Assembly (NCBI GenBank): GCA_964615305.1
Contig: CAZTNA010000010.1
Location: 1-64,000 of the forward strand
Direction: 5' to 3'
Source: Bog-950 sp964615305
GTDB taxonomy: Bacteria; Bacteroidota; Bacteroidia; Chitinophagales; LD1
Length of the DNA: 64,000 bases
The translations under genes and the position numbers were made by a program. The notes under the pieces are model-generated. The model searched no databases. It was not told the DNA's origin and saw only the letters and a list, made by a program, of their open reading frames with translations. Below are positions 1 to 7,658 of the stretch, piece by piece. The number at the start of each line of letters is the position of its first letter. Within the stretch, counting starts at the first letter, position 1.

Positions 1-500
1 AGTCCGCAAGCCCAAAGCGAATTGTCGGTTTTTATTACTAAAGAATGGCCGTAGCCGGTACTTATTGCCTTCACTCCATCGGCAATTTTTACCAGAGTAG
101 TTTTATCTATACCAGTGCCATCGCCTAATTGTCCATTGCCATTGGATCCGCAAGCCCAAAGCGAATTGTCGGTTTTTATTACTAAAGAATGGATGAAGCC
201 GGCACTAATTGCTTTCACTCCATCGGCAATTTTTACCAGAGTATTTATATCGGTGTTGGTGCCATCGCCTAATTGTCCACTGCCATTGTATCCGCAAGCC
301 CAAAGCGAATTGTCGGTTTTTACTACTAAAGAATGGCCGAAGCCGGCATCTATTGCCTTTACTCCATCGGTAATTTTAAGCAGAGCATTTCTATCGGTGT
401 TGGTGCCATCGCCTAATTGCCCAAAAGTATTGTATCCGCAAGCCCAAAGCGAATTGTCGGGTTTTAAAGCCAAACTATGTAAGCTGCCGGCACTTATTTG
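1..500. repeat. 144-bp in-phase tandem repeat coding for RCC1 units
   Basis: The segment CCGCAAGCCCAAAGCGAATT recurs at 4, 148, 292 and 436, an exact 144-bp spacing (48 codons). Neighbouring units are almost identical over most of their length. That points to recent duplication or homogenisation by recombination and makes the locus prone to copy-number change and assembly collapse. Confidence 0.9.
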
Positions 501-599
501 AATTTGTGGTTCTACGTCAGAGTCGTTATCTTTTTTACACGATGGGGTAAGAATGCCCAGAAGCAGGCATATAAATACAGATAGTTTTAATTGATGCAT
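1..599 (-). CDS. RCC1-repeat lipoprotein, 3' end cut off by the window edge
   Basis: The minus strand reads open from an ATG at 599 to the left edge (199 codons, no stop), so the C-terminus is missing. The N-terminus is a lipoprotein signal: a K-containing start, a hydrophobic stretch LSVFICLLLGIL, then TPSC with the lipidated Cys at residue 21, followed by KKDND. After a short acidic linker come 48-residue repeats containing SLWACGxNxxGQLGDGT and a VKAIxAG...HSLV segment. This is the RCC1/BLIP-II type repeat that builds beta-propellers. Four copies begin in the window; a full propeller needs about seven, so more probably lie beyond the edge. It is likely an outer-membrane-anchored surface protein; its ligand is unknown. 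The family call is firm, the function is not. Confidence 0.85.
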   Translation of the reverse strand, partial: MHQLKLSVFICLLLGILTPSCKKDNDSDVEPQIQISAGSLHSLALKPDNSLWACGYNTFGQLGDGTNTDRNALLKITDGVKAIDAGFGHSLVVKTDNSLWACGYNGSGQLGDGTNTDINTLVKIADGVKAISAGFIHSLVIKTDNSLWACGSNGNGQLGDGTGIDKTTLVKIADGVKAISTGYGHSLVIKTDNSLWACG

Positions 600-950
600 G
601 GTGAGGTTTTGTTTTGTCGAATATAGCTTTTGCGGTTAAATACAATAAGCAGAATAAAAAGCAGTTTATGTAAGCGGCCTTAAAGGCAGCCATGTATAGA
701 GTGTTTTTTGATGCCGCTTATTATGCCTTTACTGCCTGCGGCTTTCTGCTGCGGTGGCCGGCTAAAAAACACCGGTTACAACCCATGGCTGCAAAAAAAC
801 ATGATAAGCGGCAGGGCGTATGGTTGAAAGGCTGTTGACTGAAGCCACCGGAGTTTGTATTCTATGGCCATTTTATACCCCCTCTGATTTACCTGTCTAT
901 ACCCGGTGATGCTTATATTCGGTTTTCATTATAAACCTCAATGAAGCAAG
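600..950. other. Intergenic region between the divergent RCC1 and HTH genes
   Basis: No coding region is visible on either strand. It holds an inverted repeat TGCCGCTTAT / ATAAGCGGCA (712-721 and 804-813), a further TAAGCGGCC near 671, and one copy of CGGTTACAACCC (773-784), whose core GGTTacAACC is palindromic and recurs in the tandem array after 1315. A TATATTCG at 914-921 resembles the Bacteroidota -7 box and would give a leader of about 26 nt for the HTH gene. Confidence 0.6.
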
Positions 951-1205
951 ATGGAAGCTAACCCTGTTACCCTCCGCCAGCGCAGAGTGCTTTTGCTGCA
1001 CGTTTTTCGGTTTACCAAACAACAGATAGCCGAAGATATTGGCTACAGTGCAGGCACTGTAACCAAAGATACGAACGCTATTTACAAAAGACTAAACGTG
1101 CATTGCCTACCCATGGCTTTGGCAATGGCTTTAATGAATGAAGAAATTACCCTTGCCGACCTCCGCTGCTTTTATTACAGTATTAGCAGCGTTAACAATA
1201 AGTAG
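951..1205 (+). CDS. Small stand-alone LuxR/GerE-type helix-turn-helix protein (84 aa)
   Basis: The whole protein is a single HTH domain of the LuxR/GerE (or sigma-70 region 4-like) type. It has an opening TLRQRRVLLLHVF helix, a KQQIAEDIGYSAGTVTKDTNAIYKRLNV recognition-helix region matching the usual 'eIA..l..s.gTVk.h...iy.KL.v' pattern, and a last helix MALAMALMNEEI. There is no receiver or ligand-binding domain, so it is a bare DNA-binding module. It lies just before a 42-bp tandem array and an unknown gene on the same strand, which suggests local regulation. The domain call rests on pattern matching by eye; the binding site is inferred. Confidence 0.75.
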   Translation: MEANPVTLRQRRVLLLHVFRFTKQQIAEDIGYSAGTVTKDTNAIYKRLNVHCLPMALAMALMNEEITLADLRCFYYSISSVNNK

Positions 1206-1314
1206 GTAAACGCATCATTGCGTTTAACATACCTGCTCGCCACATTCGTGGCATGTTAGTAAATGGCCCCCTGGCGGGTAATAAAAACGGTTGGCATAGA
1301 GTAAACACTGCCTA

Positions 1315-1580
1315 TGCCCTTTGTACGGTTACAACCCCTGTGGTGAACGTTTACTATGCCCTTTGTACNNNNNNNNNNNNNNNNNNNNNNNNNNNNNNNN
1401 NNNNNNNNNNNNNNNNNNNNNNNNNNNNNNNNNNNNNNNNNNNNNNNNNNNNNNNNNNNNNNNNNNNNTGCCCTTTGTACGGTTACAAACCCTGTGGCGA
1501 ACGTTTACCCTGCCCTTTGTACGGTTACAACCCTTGTGGTGAACGTTTACCCTGCCCTTTGTACGGTTACTAAGGGCATA
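1315..1580 (+). repeat. 42-bp tandem repeat array, interrupted by an assembly gap
   Basis: The segment CCCTTTGTACGGTTAC begins at 1317, (1359 truncated by the gap), 1471, 1513 and 1555, giving an exact 42-bp period on each side of the gap. Each unit contains CGGTTACAACCC and, about 21 bp on, GAACGTTTAC. The unit can be read as two diverged halves of about 21 bp (TTTGTACGGTTAC against GGTGAACGTTTAC, 9 of 13 identical). All forward frames are open because 42 is a multiple of three, but nothing suggests coding. The last unit breaks off into TAAGGGCATAG about 40 bp before the next gene. Confidence 0.85.
1369..1468. other. Assembly gap of 100 N inside the tandem array
   Basis: Exactly 100 N, the conventional placeholder for a gap of unknown size. 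The distance between repeat starts across the gap (1359 to 1471, 112 bp) is not a multiple of 42, so the true gap length differs and the copy number is unknown. Confidence 0.97.
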
Positions 1581-1619
1581 GCCAATACTTATCTATTTAC
1601 TCATTAAACCATAAACGCC

Positions 1620-2567
1620 ATGAAAAAAATTGAAGACCTCTTTACTGATTTCTTTAACGAAAGAAAAATTACCAACGAACGCCTGGGCAGCTACGGGCTC
1701 GACCATGTGGCTCGTATTACCGCCAACAACAACCCCGCCTCTACCTTTGCCGCTATTATTGCCAACACCAACAACGCCCTCTCCGCTTTTGGCACTGCCG
1801 TAGAAGCTGTAGGCGGCAGCATAGGCAACCGCAAAGGAAGCACCAGCACTAAAAATTTGGCACGCATGGCCTTTAATGCTTTTATACGCCAGAAAGAAGG
1901 CACCATAAAAGGGCAGTTTGGCGAAACCTCTGAGCCGTATATTCAGTTTTTTCCTGACGGGCTTAGTGTTTACAACAAAGCCACCGACCTTAAATACAAA
2001 CAACTTATTGATAACATAATAGCCCGAGCTACGCAGTATCAGGCGCAGTTAGGCGTGGCGTTTTTAAACGATGCCACCACGCTGGGCAATGCCTATAAAA
2101 ATGCTGAAGACAGCCAAACCACCGAAAAGGGCGATGTAAGCAATGCCGAAGACACACTTGCTGCTGCCCGCATAGAGCTTACCACTCAGCTGACAATAAA
2201 TGCCCTTACCATTGCGCTGCAGTTTCCGCTGCAACCCGAAAAAGTAACCGTGTATTTTGATACTTCGCTGCTGTTTGCACAAAAACGCAAACACATTTAC
2301 AAAGGCACCCCTGCTGCCGGCACTAAAAATGCCGTAGCCAAGGTTGAATACGATGCCGGTAAAATAGTGCGTATGCAAAACAAAGGCGCTGCCCCGCTGG
2401 AGTTTCAAATGACGCTGCTCAACAGTTATGTGGGCAATAGCTTTACGCTGGCCCCCGGAGAAAAACTGCAAAAACGCATGGATGAATTTTTTAGCAATGC
2501 AGATGCGCTGTATGTAACCAATAACGGCACGGTTACCGGTCAATATGTGGTTACGGTGGTAGCGTAG
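1620..2567 (+). CDS. Unrecognised 315-residue protein downstream of the 42-bp array
   Basis: I do not recognise the family. There is no signal peptide or membrane segment, so it is probably cytoplasmic. Residues 1 to about 225 look helical and rich in Ala, Asn and Thr, with an N-terminal MKKIEDLFTDFFNERKI helix. The remaining 90 residues look beta-rich (VTVYFDTSLLF, VAKVEYDAGKIVRM, GQYVVTVVA). No catalytic motif stands out. It starts at an ATG about 40 bp after the tandem array and is followed by a strong hairpin terminator, so it is a single-gene unit. The HTH gene and the array immediately upstream suggest a regulated accessory gene. The reading frame is convincing by length and codon use; function is open. 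Confidence 0.8.
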   Translation: MKKIEDLFTDFFNERKITNERLGSYGLDHVARITANNNPASTFAAIIANTNNALSAFGTAVEAVGGSIGNRKGSTSTKNLARMAFNAFIRQKEGTIKGQFGETSEPYIQFFPDGLSVYNKATDLKYKQLIDNIIARATQYQAQLGVAFLNDATTLGNAYKNAEDSQTTEKGDVSNAEDTLAAARIELTTQLTINALTIALQFPLQPEKVTVYFDTSLLFAQKRKHIYKGTPAAGTKNAVAKVEYDAGKIVRMQNKGAAPLEFQMTLLNSYVGNSFTLAPGEKLQKRMDEFFSNADALYVTNNGTVTGQYVVTVVA

Positions 2568-2640
2568 GGTGGGGTTACACCAATGGTGTTACATATTTTA
2601 TGCCTCTGCATAAGTTGAGAGGTGGGGGTGGGGCAAACGA

Positions 2641-2679
2641 AACAACCCCGTGCCGGCTTTACCGGCACGGGGTTGTTTT
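2641..2679 (+). terminator. Strong bidirectional hairpin terminator
   Basis: A perfect 16-bp stem (2641-2656 with 2662-2677), loop of 5 nt, followed by TTTTA on the plus strand and T-rich sequence on the minus strand. It lies between the convergent 1620-2567 gene and secA and can serve both. Confidence 0.9.
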
Positions 2680-2721
2680 ATGTATTACTTCTATGGTGTA
2701 GCCCAATAGCCGTTAGGCAGT

Positions 2722-5700
2722 TTACTCGGCATCTTTACCGTGGCAGGCCTTATACTTTTTGCCGCTGCCGCAAGGGCAGGGGTCATTGCGGCCTATTTTT
2801 TCGCCTACGCGTACCGGTTCTTGTTTCTTTTCCACCTGTTGTTGTTGCGCGGGTTGTCCGTTATCGGTATGGCCGCTCATTATATCGCCTCTGCCTTCTT
2901 GCATTCGTTTAGCAAATTGTTTTTGCTTTTCGTTTTCGGCATTGCGCACGGCATCGGTATTGGTGGCCGGTACTTGGCCTTTGAATAAGAACGATGTTAT
3001 ATCGCGGTTTACCTCGCCTATCATAGTGCTAAAGAGGCCAAAGGCTTCTTTCTTATAAATTACAATAGGGTCTTTTTGTTCGTAGCTGGCCAGTTGCACT
3101 TCTTGTTTTAAATCATCTACGGCCCGCAGGTGGTGTTTCCAGGCTTCGTCAATAAGCGCCAGGGTAATGGCTTTTTCAAAAAACTGAATAACATCTTTAC
3201 CCTCGTTGGCTATGGCGTGTTGCAGGTCAATTAAAATGTTCAGCCCCTTTTTGCCATCGGAATAAGGCACGGCTACCCGATGCACCGAATCGCCCCGGGT
3301 TTGGTGAATGTTTTTGAGCACCGGCATAATGGCGTTTACGGTATTTTCTACTTTACGTTTGTAAAGTTCCCGGGCTTCTTCAAAAAGTTTTTGTGTAAGG
3401 GTGGTTACGTTTTCGCGTTTTAGCTCTTCGGCAGTTATAGATGTGTCGAGCGAAAAATAACGTATAACCTCAAGTTTAAAGTTTTCGTGTTCGCCATTTT
3501 CGTAAGCAGCATTCACTAACTCTTCGCAGAGGTCGTAAAAGCTGTTGTTAATATCCAGCGAAAGCTGTTCGCCAAACAAAGCGTGTTTGCGCTTGGCATA
3601 GATTACTTCGCGCTGGCGGTTCATTACATCATCGTATTCGAGCAGGCGTTTACGTATTCCGAAGTTGTTTTCTTCTACTTTTTTCTGCGCGCGCTCAATA
3701 GATTTTGAAATCATAGAGTGCTGAATTACTTCGCCCTCCTCGTACCCCATGCGGTCCATTACCTTCACTATTCTGTCGCTGCCAAACAGGCGCATGAGTT
3801 CGTCTTCCATAGAAACAAAAAACTGCGAGCTTCCCGGGTCGCCCTGGCGGCCGGCACGTCCGCGCAGCTGCCTGTCCACCCGTCTGGAGTCGTGGCGTTC
3901 GGAACCGATAATGGCCAAGCCACCGGCTTTTTTTACGTCATCTTTAATTTTAATGTCGGTACCGCGGCCGGCCATGTTGGTGGCAATGGTTACTGTGCCG
4001 GCATTACCGGCTTCGGCTACAATTTCTGCCTCGCGCTGGTGTTGTTTGGCGTTTAGTACGTTGTGTTTGATTTTGCGCATGGTAAGCATACGCGAAAGCA
4101 ATTCAGAAATTTCTACTGAAGTAGTACCCACCAGCACGGGTCTTCCGGCTTGGGTCAGTTTTACTACTTCTTCAATAATGGCGTTAAATTTTTCTTTGCG
4201 TGTTTTGTACACCAGGTCTTCTTTGTCGTGGCGCACTACATCGCGGTTGGTAGGTATCGAAGAAACCTCCAGTTTGTAAATATCCCAAAACTCCTGTGCT
4301 TCGGTTTCGGCAGTACCCGTCATGCCGCACAATTTGTGAAACATGCGGAAGTAGTTTTGCAGGGTAATGGTGGCCAGCGTTTGCGAAGCCGATTCTACTT
4401 TTACACTTTCTTTAGCTTCAATGGCCTGGTGTAAGCCATCGCTGTATCGCCTGCCTTCGAGAATACGGCCGGTGTTTTCGTCCACAATTTTCACTTTGCC
4501 GTCCATTACTACATAGTCCACGTCTTTTTCGAAAAGGGTATATGCTTTTAGTAACTGCTGTACGGAGTGTATGCGTTCGCTCTTTTCGCTAAACTCTTGC
4601 ATGAGTGCGTCTTTGCGCTGCACTTTTTCTTCTGATGTCAAGCCGGCATTTTCTATTTCAGCTACTACGCTGCCCATGTCGGGTATTATAAAAAAGTGAG
4701 GGTCTTCGCCCGAGCCGGTAATCAGTTCAATACCTTTATCGGTTAACTCTACGCTGTTGTTTTTTTCATCAATATGAAAGTAAAGTTCCTTATCAACTAT
4801 AGGCATGTGTTTTTGCTGCTCGCCCAGATAATAGTTTTCGGTGGCTTGCATGAGTTGTTTCATGCCGGGTTCGCTCAAAAATTTAATGAGTGCCGAGTTG
4901 TTAGGCAAACCGCGGTGCGCGCGAAAAAGCGCTAAGCCGCCTTCGCCTTCTTTTTCACCGGTTTTGCCATCTTTAATTAAACGCTTGGCATCGGTCAAAA
5001 ACTGGTTGGTAATTTTTTTCTGCACGTCATAAAGCCGTTGTATGCGCGGCTTTAGCTCCTGAAATTGTTTTTCGTCATCTGAATCTACCTGCCCTGAAAT
5101 AATAAGCGGTGTGCGGGCATCGTCCACCAACACAGAGTCCACCTCATCTACCATGGCAAAGTGGTGTTTACGTTGTACCATTTCATGGGGGTTGTTTACC
5201 ATGTTATCGCGCAGGTAGTCGAAACCAAATTCGTTGTTGGTGCCGTAGGTAATGTCGGCTAAGTAAGCGTTGCGTCTGGCTTCGCTGTGCGGCTGGTACT
5301 TATCAATACAGTCAACCCTCAAACCCAGAAACTGAAACAGCGGGCCGTTCCATTCGCTGTCTCTTCGTGCCAGATAATCGTTAACGGTTACTATATGCAC
5401 TCCTTCGCCTGCCAATGCGTTGGTGTATGCCGGCAGGGTAGCCACTAAAGTTTTTCCTTCACCGGTGGCCATCTCTGAAATTTTACCCTGATGCAACACC
5501 ATACCGCCTATTAATTGTACATCGTAGTGCACCATGTTCCATTTTACTTCGGTGCCGGCCGCTAACCAGGTGTTGGCATAGCGCACATAGTTGCCTACAA
5601 TCTGTATGTTTTGAAATTTAGCGGCCAGTTCACGGTCTAAGTCGGTAGCCGTGGCTTCAAGCAGTTCGTTGTTGGCAAAGCGGAAGGCCGTTTCTTTTAC

Positions 5701-6045
5701 CACGGCAAATGCCTCGGGCAATAGTTCTTTGAGTATTTCCTCAATTTGTCCGTCACGGGTTTTGCGCAGCACCTCTACTTGCTTGTAGTGTGCGTCTTTT
5801 TGCTGCAGGTCTTCTTCGGTTTCGGCCAGTGCTTTTTGCTCGGCTATTTGGGCATCTACTGCCGAAAGGTGCTCTGCTATACGGGCACGAAACTCAACAG
5901 TTTTGCCGCGCAGCTCGTCATTGGTCAGCGATTTAAGTTTTTCATACTCCGCATTAATTTGCACTACTACCGGTTGCATTTCTTTGTACTCGCGGTCGCT
6001 CTTGCTGCCAAAAATTGATTTAACCAGGTTATCGAAAAAGCCCAT
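2722..6045 (-). CDS. secA: Preprotein translocase ATPase SecA
   Basis: SecA drives unfolded preproteins through SecYEG by ATP hydrolysis at the inner membrane. The 1107-residue product has the N-terminal DEAD-type motor with Walker A MATGEGKT at 192-199 and DEVD at 300-303, the preprotein cross-linking and scaffold regions, the second motor domain with GRGTDIKI and GRAGRQGDPGSS, and a C-terminal zinc-binding SEC-C tail CPCGSGKKYKACHG. It is about 200 residues longer than E. coli SecA, mainly from insertions in the first motor half, as is common in Bacteroidota. It starts at the ATG at 6045, ends close to the shared terminator at 2641-2679, and stands alone. Confidence 0.98.
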   Translation of the reverse strand: MGFFDNLVKSIFGSKSDREYKEMQPVVVQINAEYEKLKSLTNDELRGKTVEFRARIAEHLSAVDAQIAEQKALAETEEDLQQKDAHYKQVEVLRKTRDGQIEEILKELLPEAFAVVKETAFRFANNELLEATATDLDRELAAKFQNIQIVGNYVRYANTWLAAGTEVKWNMVHYDVQLIGGMVLHQGKISEMATGEGKTLVATLPAYTNALAGEGVHIVTVNDYLARRDSEWNGPLFQFLGLRVDCIDKYQPHSEARRNAYLADITYGTNNEFGFDYLRDNMVNNPHEMVQRKHHFAMVDEVDSVLVDDARTPLIISGQVDSDDEKQFQELKPRIQRLYDVQKKITNQFLTDAKRLIKDGKTGEKEGEGGLALFRAHRGLPNNSALIKFLSEPGMKQLMQATENYYLGEQQKHMPIVDKELYFHIDEKNNSVELTDKGIELITGSGEDPHFFIIPDMGSVVAEIENAGLTSEEKVQRKDALMQEFSEKSERIHSVQQLLKAYTLFEKDVDYVVMDGKVKIVDENTGRILEGRRYSDGLHQAIEAKESVKVESASQTLATITLQNYFRMFHKLCGMTGTAETEAQEFWDIYKLEVSSIPTNRDVVRHDKEDLVYKTRKEKFNAIIEEVVKLTQAGRPVLVGTTSVEISELLSRMLTMRKIKHNVLNAKQHQREAEIVAEAGNAGTVTIATNMAGRGTDIKIKDDVKKAGGLAIIGSERHDSRRVDRQLRGRAGRQGDPGSSQFFVSMEDELMRLFGSDRIVKVMDRMGYEEGEVIQHSMISKSIERAQKKVEENNFGIRKRLLEYDDVMNRQREVIYAKRKHALFGEQLSLDINNSFYDLCEELVNAAYENGEHENFKLEVIRYFSLDTSITAEELKRENVTTLTQKLFEEARELYKRKVENTVNAIMPVLKNIHQTRGDSVHRVAVPYSDGKKGLNILIDLQHAIANEGKDVIQFFEKAITLALIDEAWKHHLRAVDDLKQEVQLASYEQKDPIVIYKKEAFGLFSTMIGEVNRDITSFLFKGQVPATNTDAVRNAENEKQKQFAKRMQEGRGDIMSGHTDNGQPAQQQQVEKKQEPVRVGEKIGRNDPCPCGSGKKYKACHGKDAE

Positions 6046-6380
6046 GTGTTGGTGAGTTGATAAGGTAATTAGTTGATGCTATAATGACTGATAATTCTAA
6101 AAAGGGTGGCTAAACTAAAAGTTTTGCCGAGGTGGGGGCTTTCAATAATCAAGCAACAAATGTTTTTGGGAACTATTGGCAGTATATAACCTGCTTGGGT
6201 TAGTTTAAACAGACTAATTGGCACGCCTGTAAAGTTTTAGCCGTTGCTCAAATTAAAAATAACGGGCAAAGCCAAATACAATTTCCATAACCCGCTAAAC
6301 GCTTAGTTCAAGAAATGTGGAGAATAAAGCGCCCATAGTTTTATAGCGCTTTTACATTCGCCCGAATTAATTTTGCACCC
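6046..6380. other. Divergent intergenic region between secA and purD
   Basis: 335 bp without a credible ORF. The only recognisable signal is the -7-like box in front of purD (6368-6375). I see no clear secA promoter, riboswitch or RNA gene. Confidence 0.5.
6368..6375 (+). promoter_or_regulatory. Bacteroidota -7 box TAATTTTG in front of purD
   Basis: TAATTTTG matches TAnnTTTG exactly and ends 5 nt before the purD ATG at 6381. Transcription starting about 4 nt after the box would give a nearly leaderless mRNA. No good TTTG -33 element is seen at the usual 18-21 bp spacing. Confidence 0.5.
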
Positions 6381-7655
6381 ATGAATATTCTCTTACTGGG
6401 TTCCGGTGGCAGAGAGCACGCTTTTGCCTGGAAACTTTCACAAAGCCCCCTCTGCGAAAATCTTTTTATAGCTCCCGGCAATGCAGGCACCCTTCAGCAC
6501 GGTAAAAACGTGCCCATAGATGTAAATGATTTTGATGCCATTGAAAAATTTGTGCTGCAAAACCAAATTAGTTTGGTGGTGGTGGGCCCTGAAGACCCGT
6601 TGGTAAATGGCATATACAACTACTTTCAATCAAAAGCAGAACTGCAACATATTCCGGTTATAGGGCCATCAAAGGCAGGAGCACAACTGGAAGGCAGTAA
6701 AGCATTTGCCAAACAGTTTATGGTGCGCCACGGTATTCCTACGGCAGCTTACGGTGAGTTTACTATCGAAAATTTGGCCGATGGTTTCGATTTTATTGAT
6801 GAACAAAATTTGCCCATAGTTTTAAAAGCAGATGGTTTAGCTGCCGGCAAAGGTGTATTAATAATACCCAACCACGGTGAAGCAAAAGAGCAACTGCGCG
6901 AAATGATAGAGCAGAACAAGTTTGGTAAGGCAAGCGCAAAAGTGGTTATTGAACAGTTTCTAAATGGTATTGAGTTTTCGGTTTTTGTTTTAACCGATGG
7001 CAACTCTTACAAAATTTTACCCAACGCCAAAGATTACAAACGCATAGGCGAAGGCGATACCGGCTTAAACACCGGTGGTATGGGCTGCATTTCACCGGTG
7101 CCTTTTGTTGATGATGCGCTCATGCAAAAAGCAGAACAGCGCGTTATTATTCCCACTATTGAAGGGTTAAAAAAAGACAACATTGTTTACAAGGGTTTTA
7201 TCTACATAGGCTTTATGAATGTAGATGGCGAACCGTATGTGATAGAATACAACTGCCGCATGGGCGACCCTGAAACAGAAATTGTATTGCCAAGAATAAA
7301 GAGCGATTTGGTGAAATTGCTCTCGGCCACCGGCAGTGGTACCCTGTTGCAAGAAAACATTGAAATAGATGAGCGCGCAGCGGCTACCGTCATAGTAGCA
7401 TCGGGCGGCTACCCCGAAGACTATGAAAAGGGCAAAGAAATTACGGGCTTAGATAGTGTAGTTGATTCTATGGTGTTTCACGCGGGCACCAAAAAAGATG
7501 GTGAAAAAATTCTCACGAACGGTGGGCGGGTTTTAGCGGTTTCATCTTATGGCAAAAACATTCATGAAGCGGTGGCAAAATCTAATGCTGCCATTGAGCA
7601 AATAAATTTTGACAATAAATATTACCGAAAAGATATTGGTTACGAATTTCGTTGA
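6381..7655 (+). CDS. purD: Phosphoribosylamine--glycine ligase (GAR synthetase)
   Basis: PurD ligates glycine to 5-phosphoribosylamine using ATP, the second step of de novo purine synthesis. The 424-residue protein has the usual length and layout: N-terminal LLLGSGGREHAFAWKL, then an ATP-grasp domain with LKADGLAAGKGVLI, the signature NTGGMGCISPVP, and the metal-binding region YNCRMGDPETEIVLPR. It starts at the ATG directly after the -7 box. No other purine genes are in the window. Its TGA ends 3 bp before the convergent stop of the GH3 gene. Confidence 0.98.
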   Translation: MNILLLGSGGREHAFAWKLSQSPLCENLFIAPGNAGTLQHGKNVPIDVNDFDAIEKFVLQNQISLVVVGPEDPLVNGIYNYFQSKAELQHIPVIGPSKAGAQLEGSKAFAKQFMVRHGIPTAAYGEFTIENLADGFDFIDEQNLPIVLKADGLAAGKGVLIIPNHGEAKEQLREMIEQNKFGKASAKVVIEQFLNGIEFSVFVLTDGNSYKILPNAKDYKRIGEGDTGLNTGGMGCISPVPFVDDALMQKAEQRVIIPTIEGLKKDNIVYKGFIYIGFMNVDGEPYVIEYNCRMGDPETEIVLPRIKSDLVKLLSATGSGTLLQENIEIDERAAATVIVASGGYPEDYEKGKEITGLDSVVDSMVFHAGTKKDGEKILTNGGRVLAVSSYGKNIHEAVAKSNAAIEQINFDNKYYRKDIGYEFR

Positions 7656-7658
7656 GCA

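Noticed and set aside
115..501. Plus-strand open frame in the RCC1 region
   Set aside because: It is the antisense of the RCC1 lipoprotein on the minus strand, whose translation shows a lipoprotein signal and the family motif.
712..813. Inverted repeat TGCCGCTTAT / ATAAGCGGCA as an insertion-sequence end or attachment site
   Set aside because: There is no transposase, no target duplication and only 10 bp of pairing over an 82-bp loop; kept as part of the intergenic note only.
1315..1580. CRISPR array
   Set aside because: The units are directly contiguous with no unique spacers, and no cas genes are near.
1253..1607. Three overlapping open frames across the 42-bp array
   Set aside because: They are open only because the repeat length is a multiple of three; they run through N, have no promoter or homology, and encode the same 14-residue unit in each frame.
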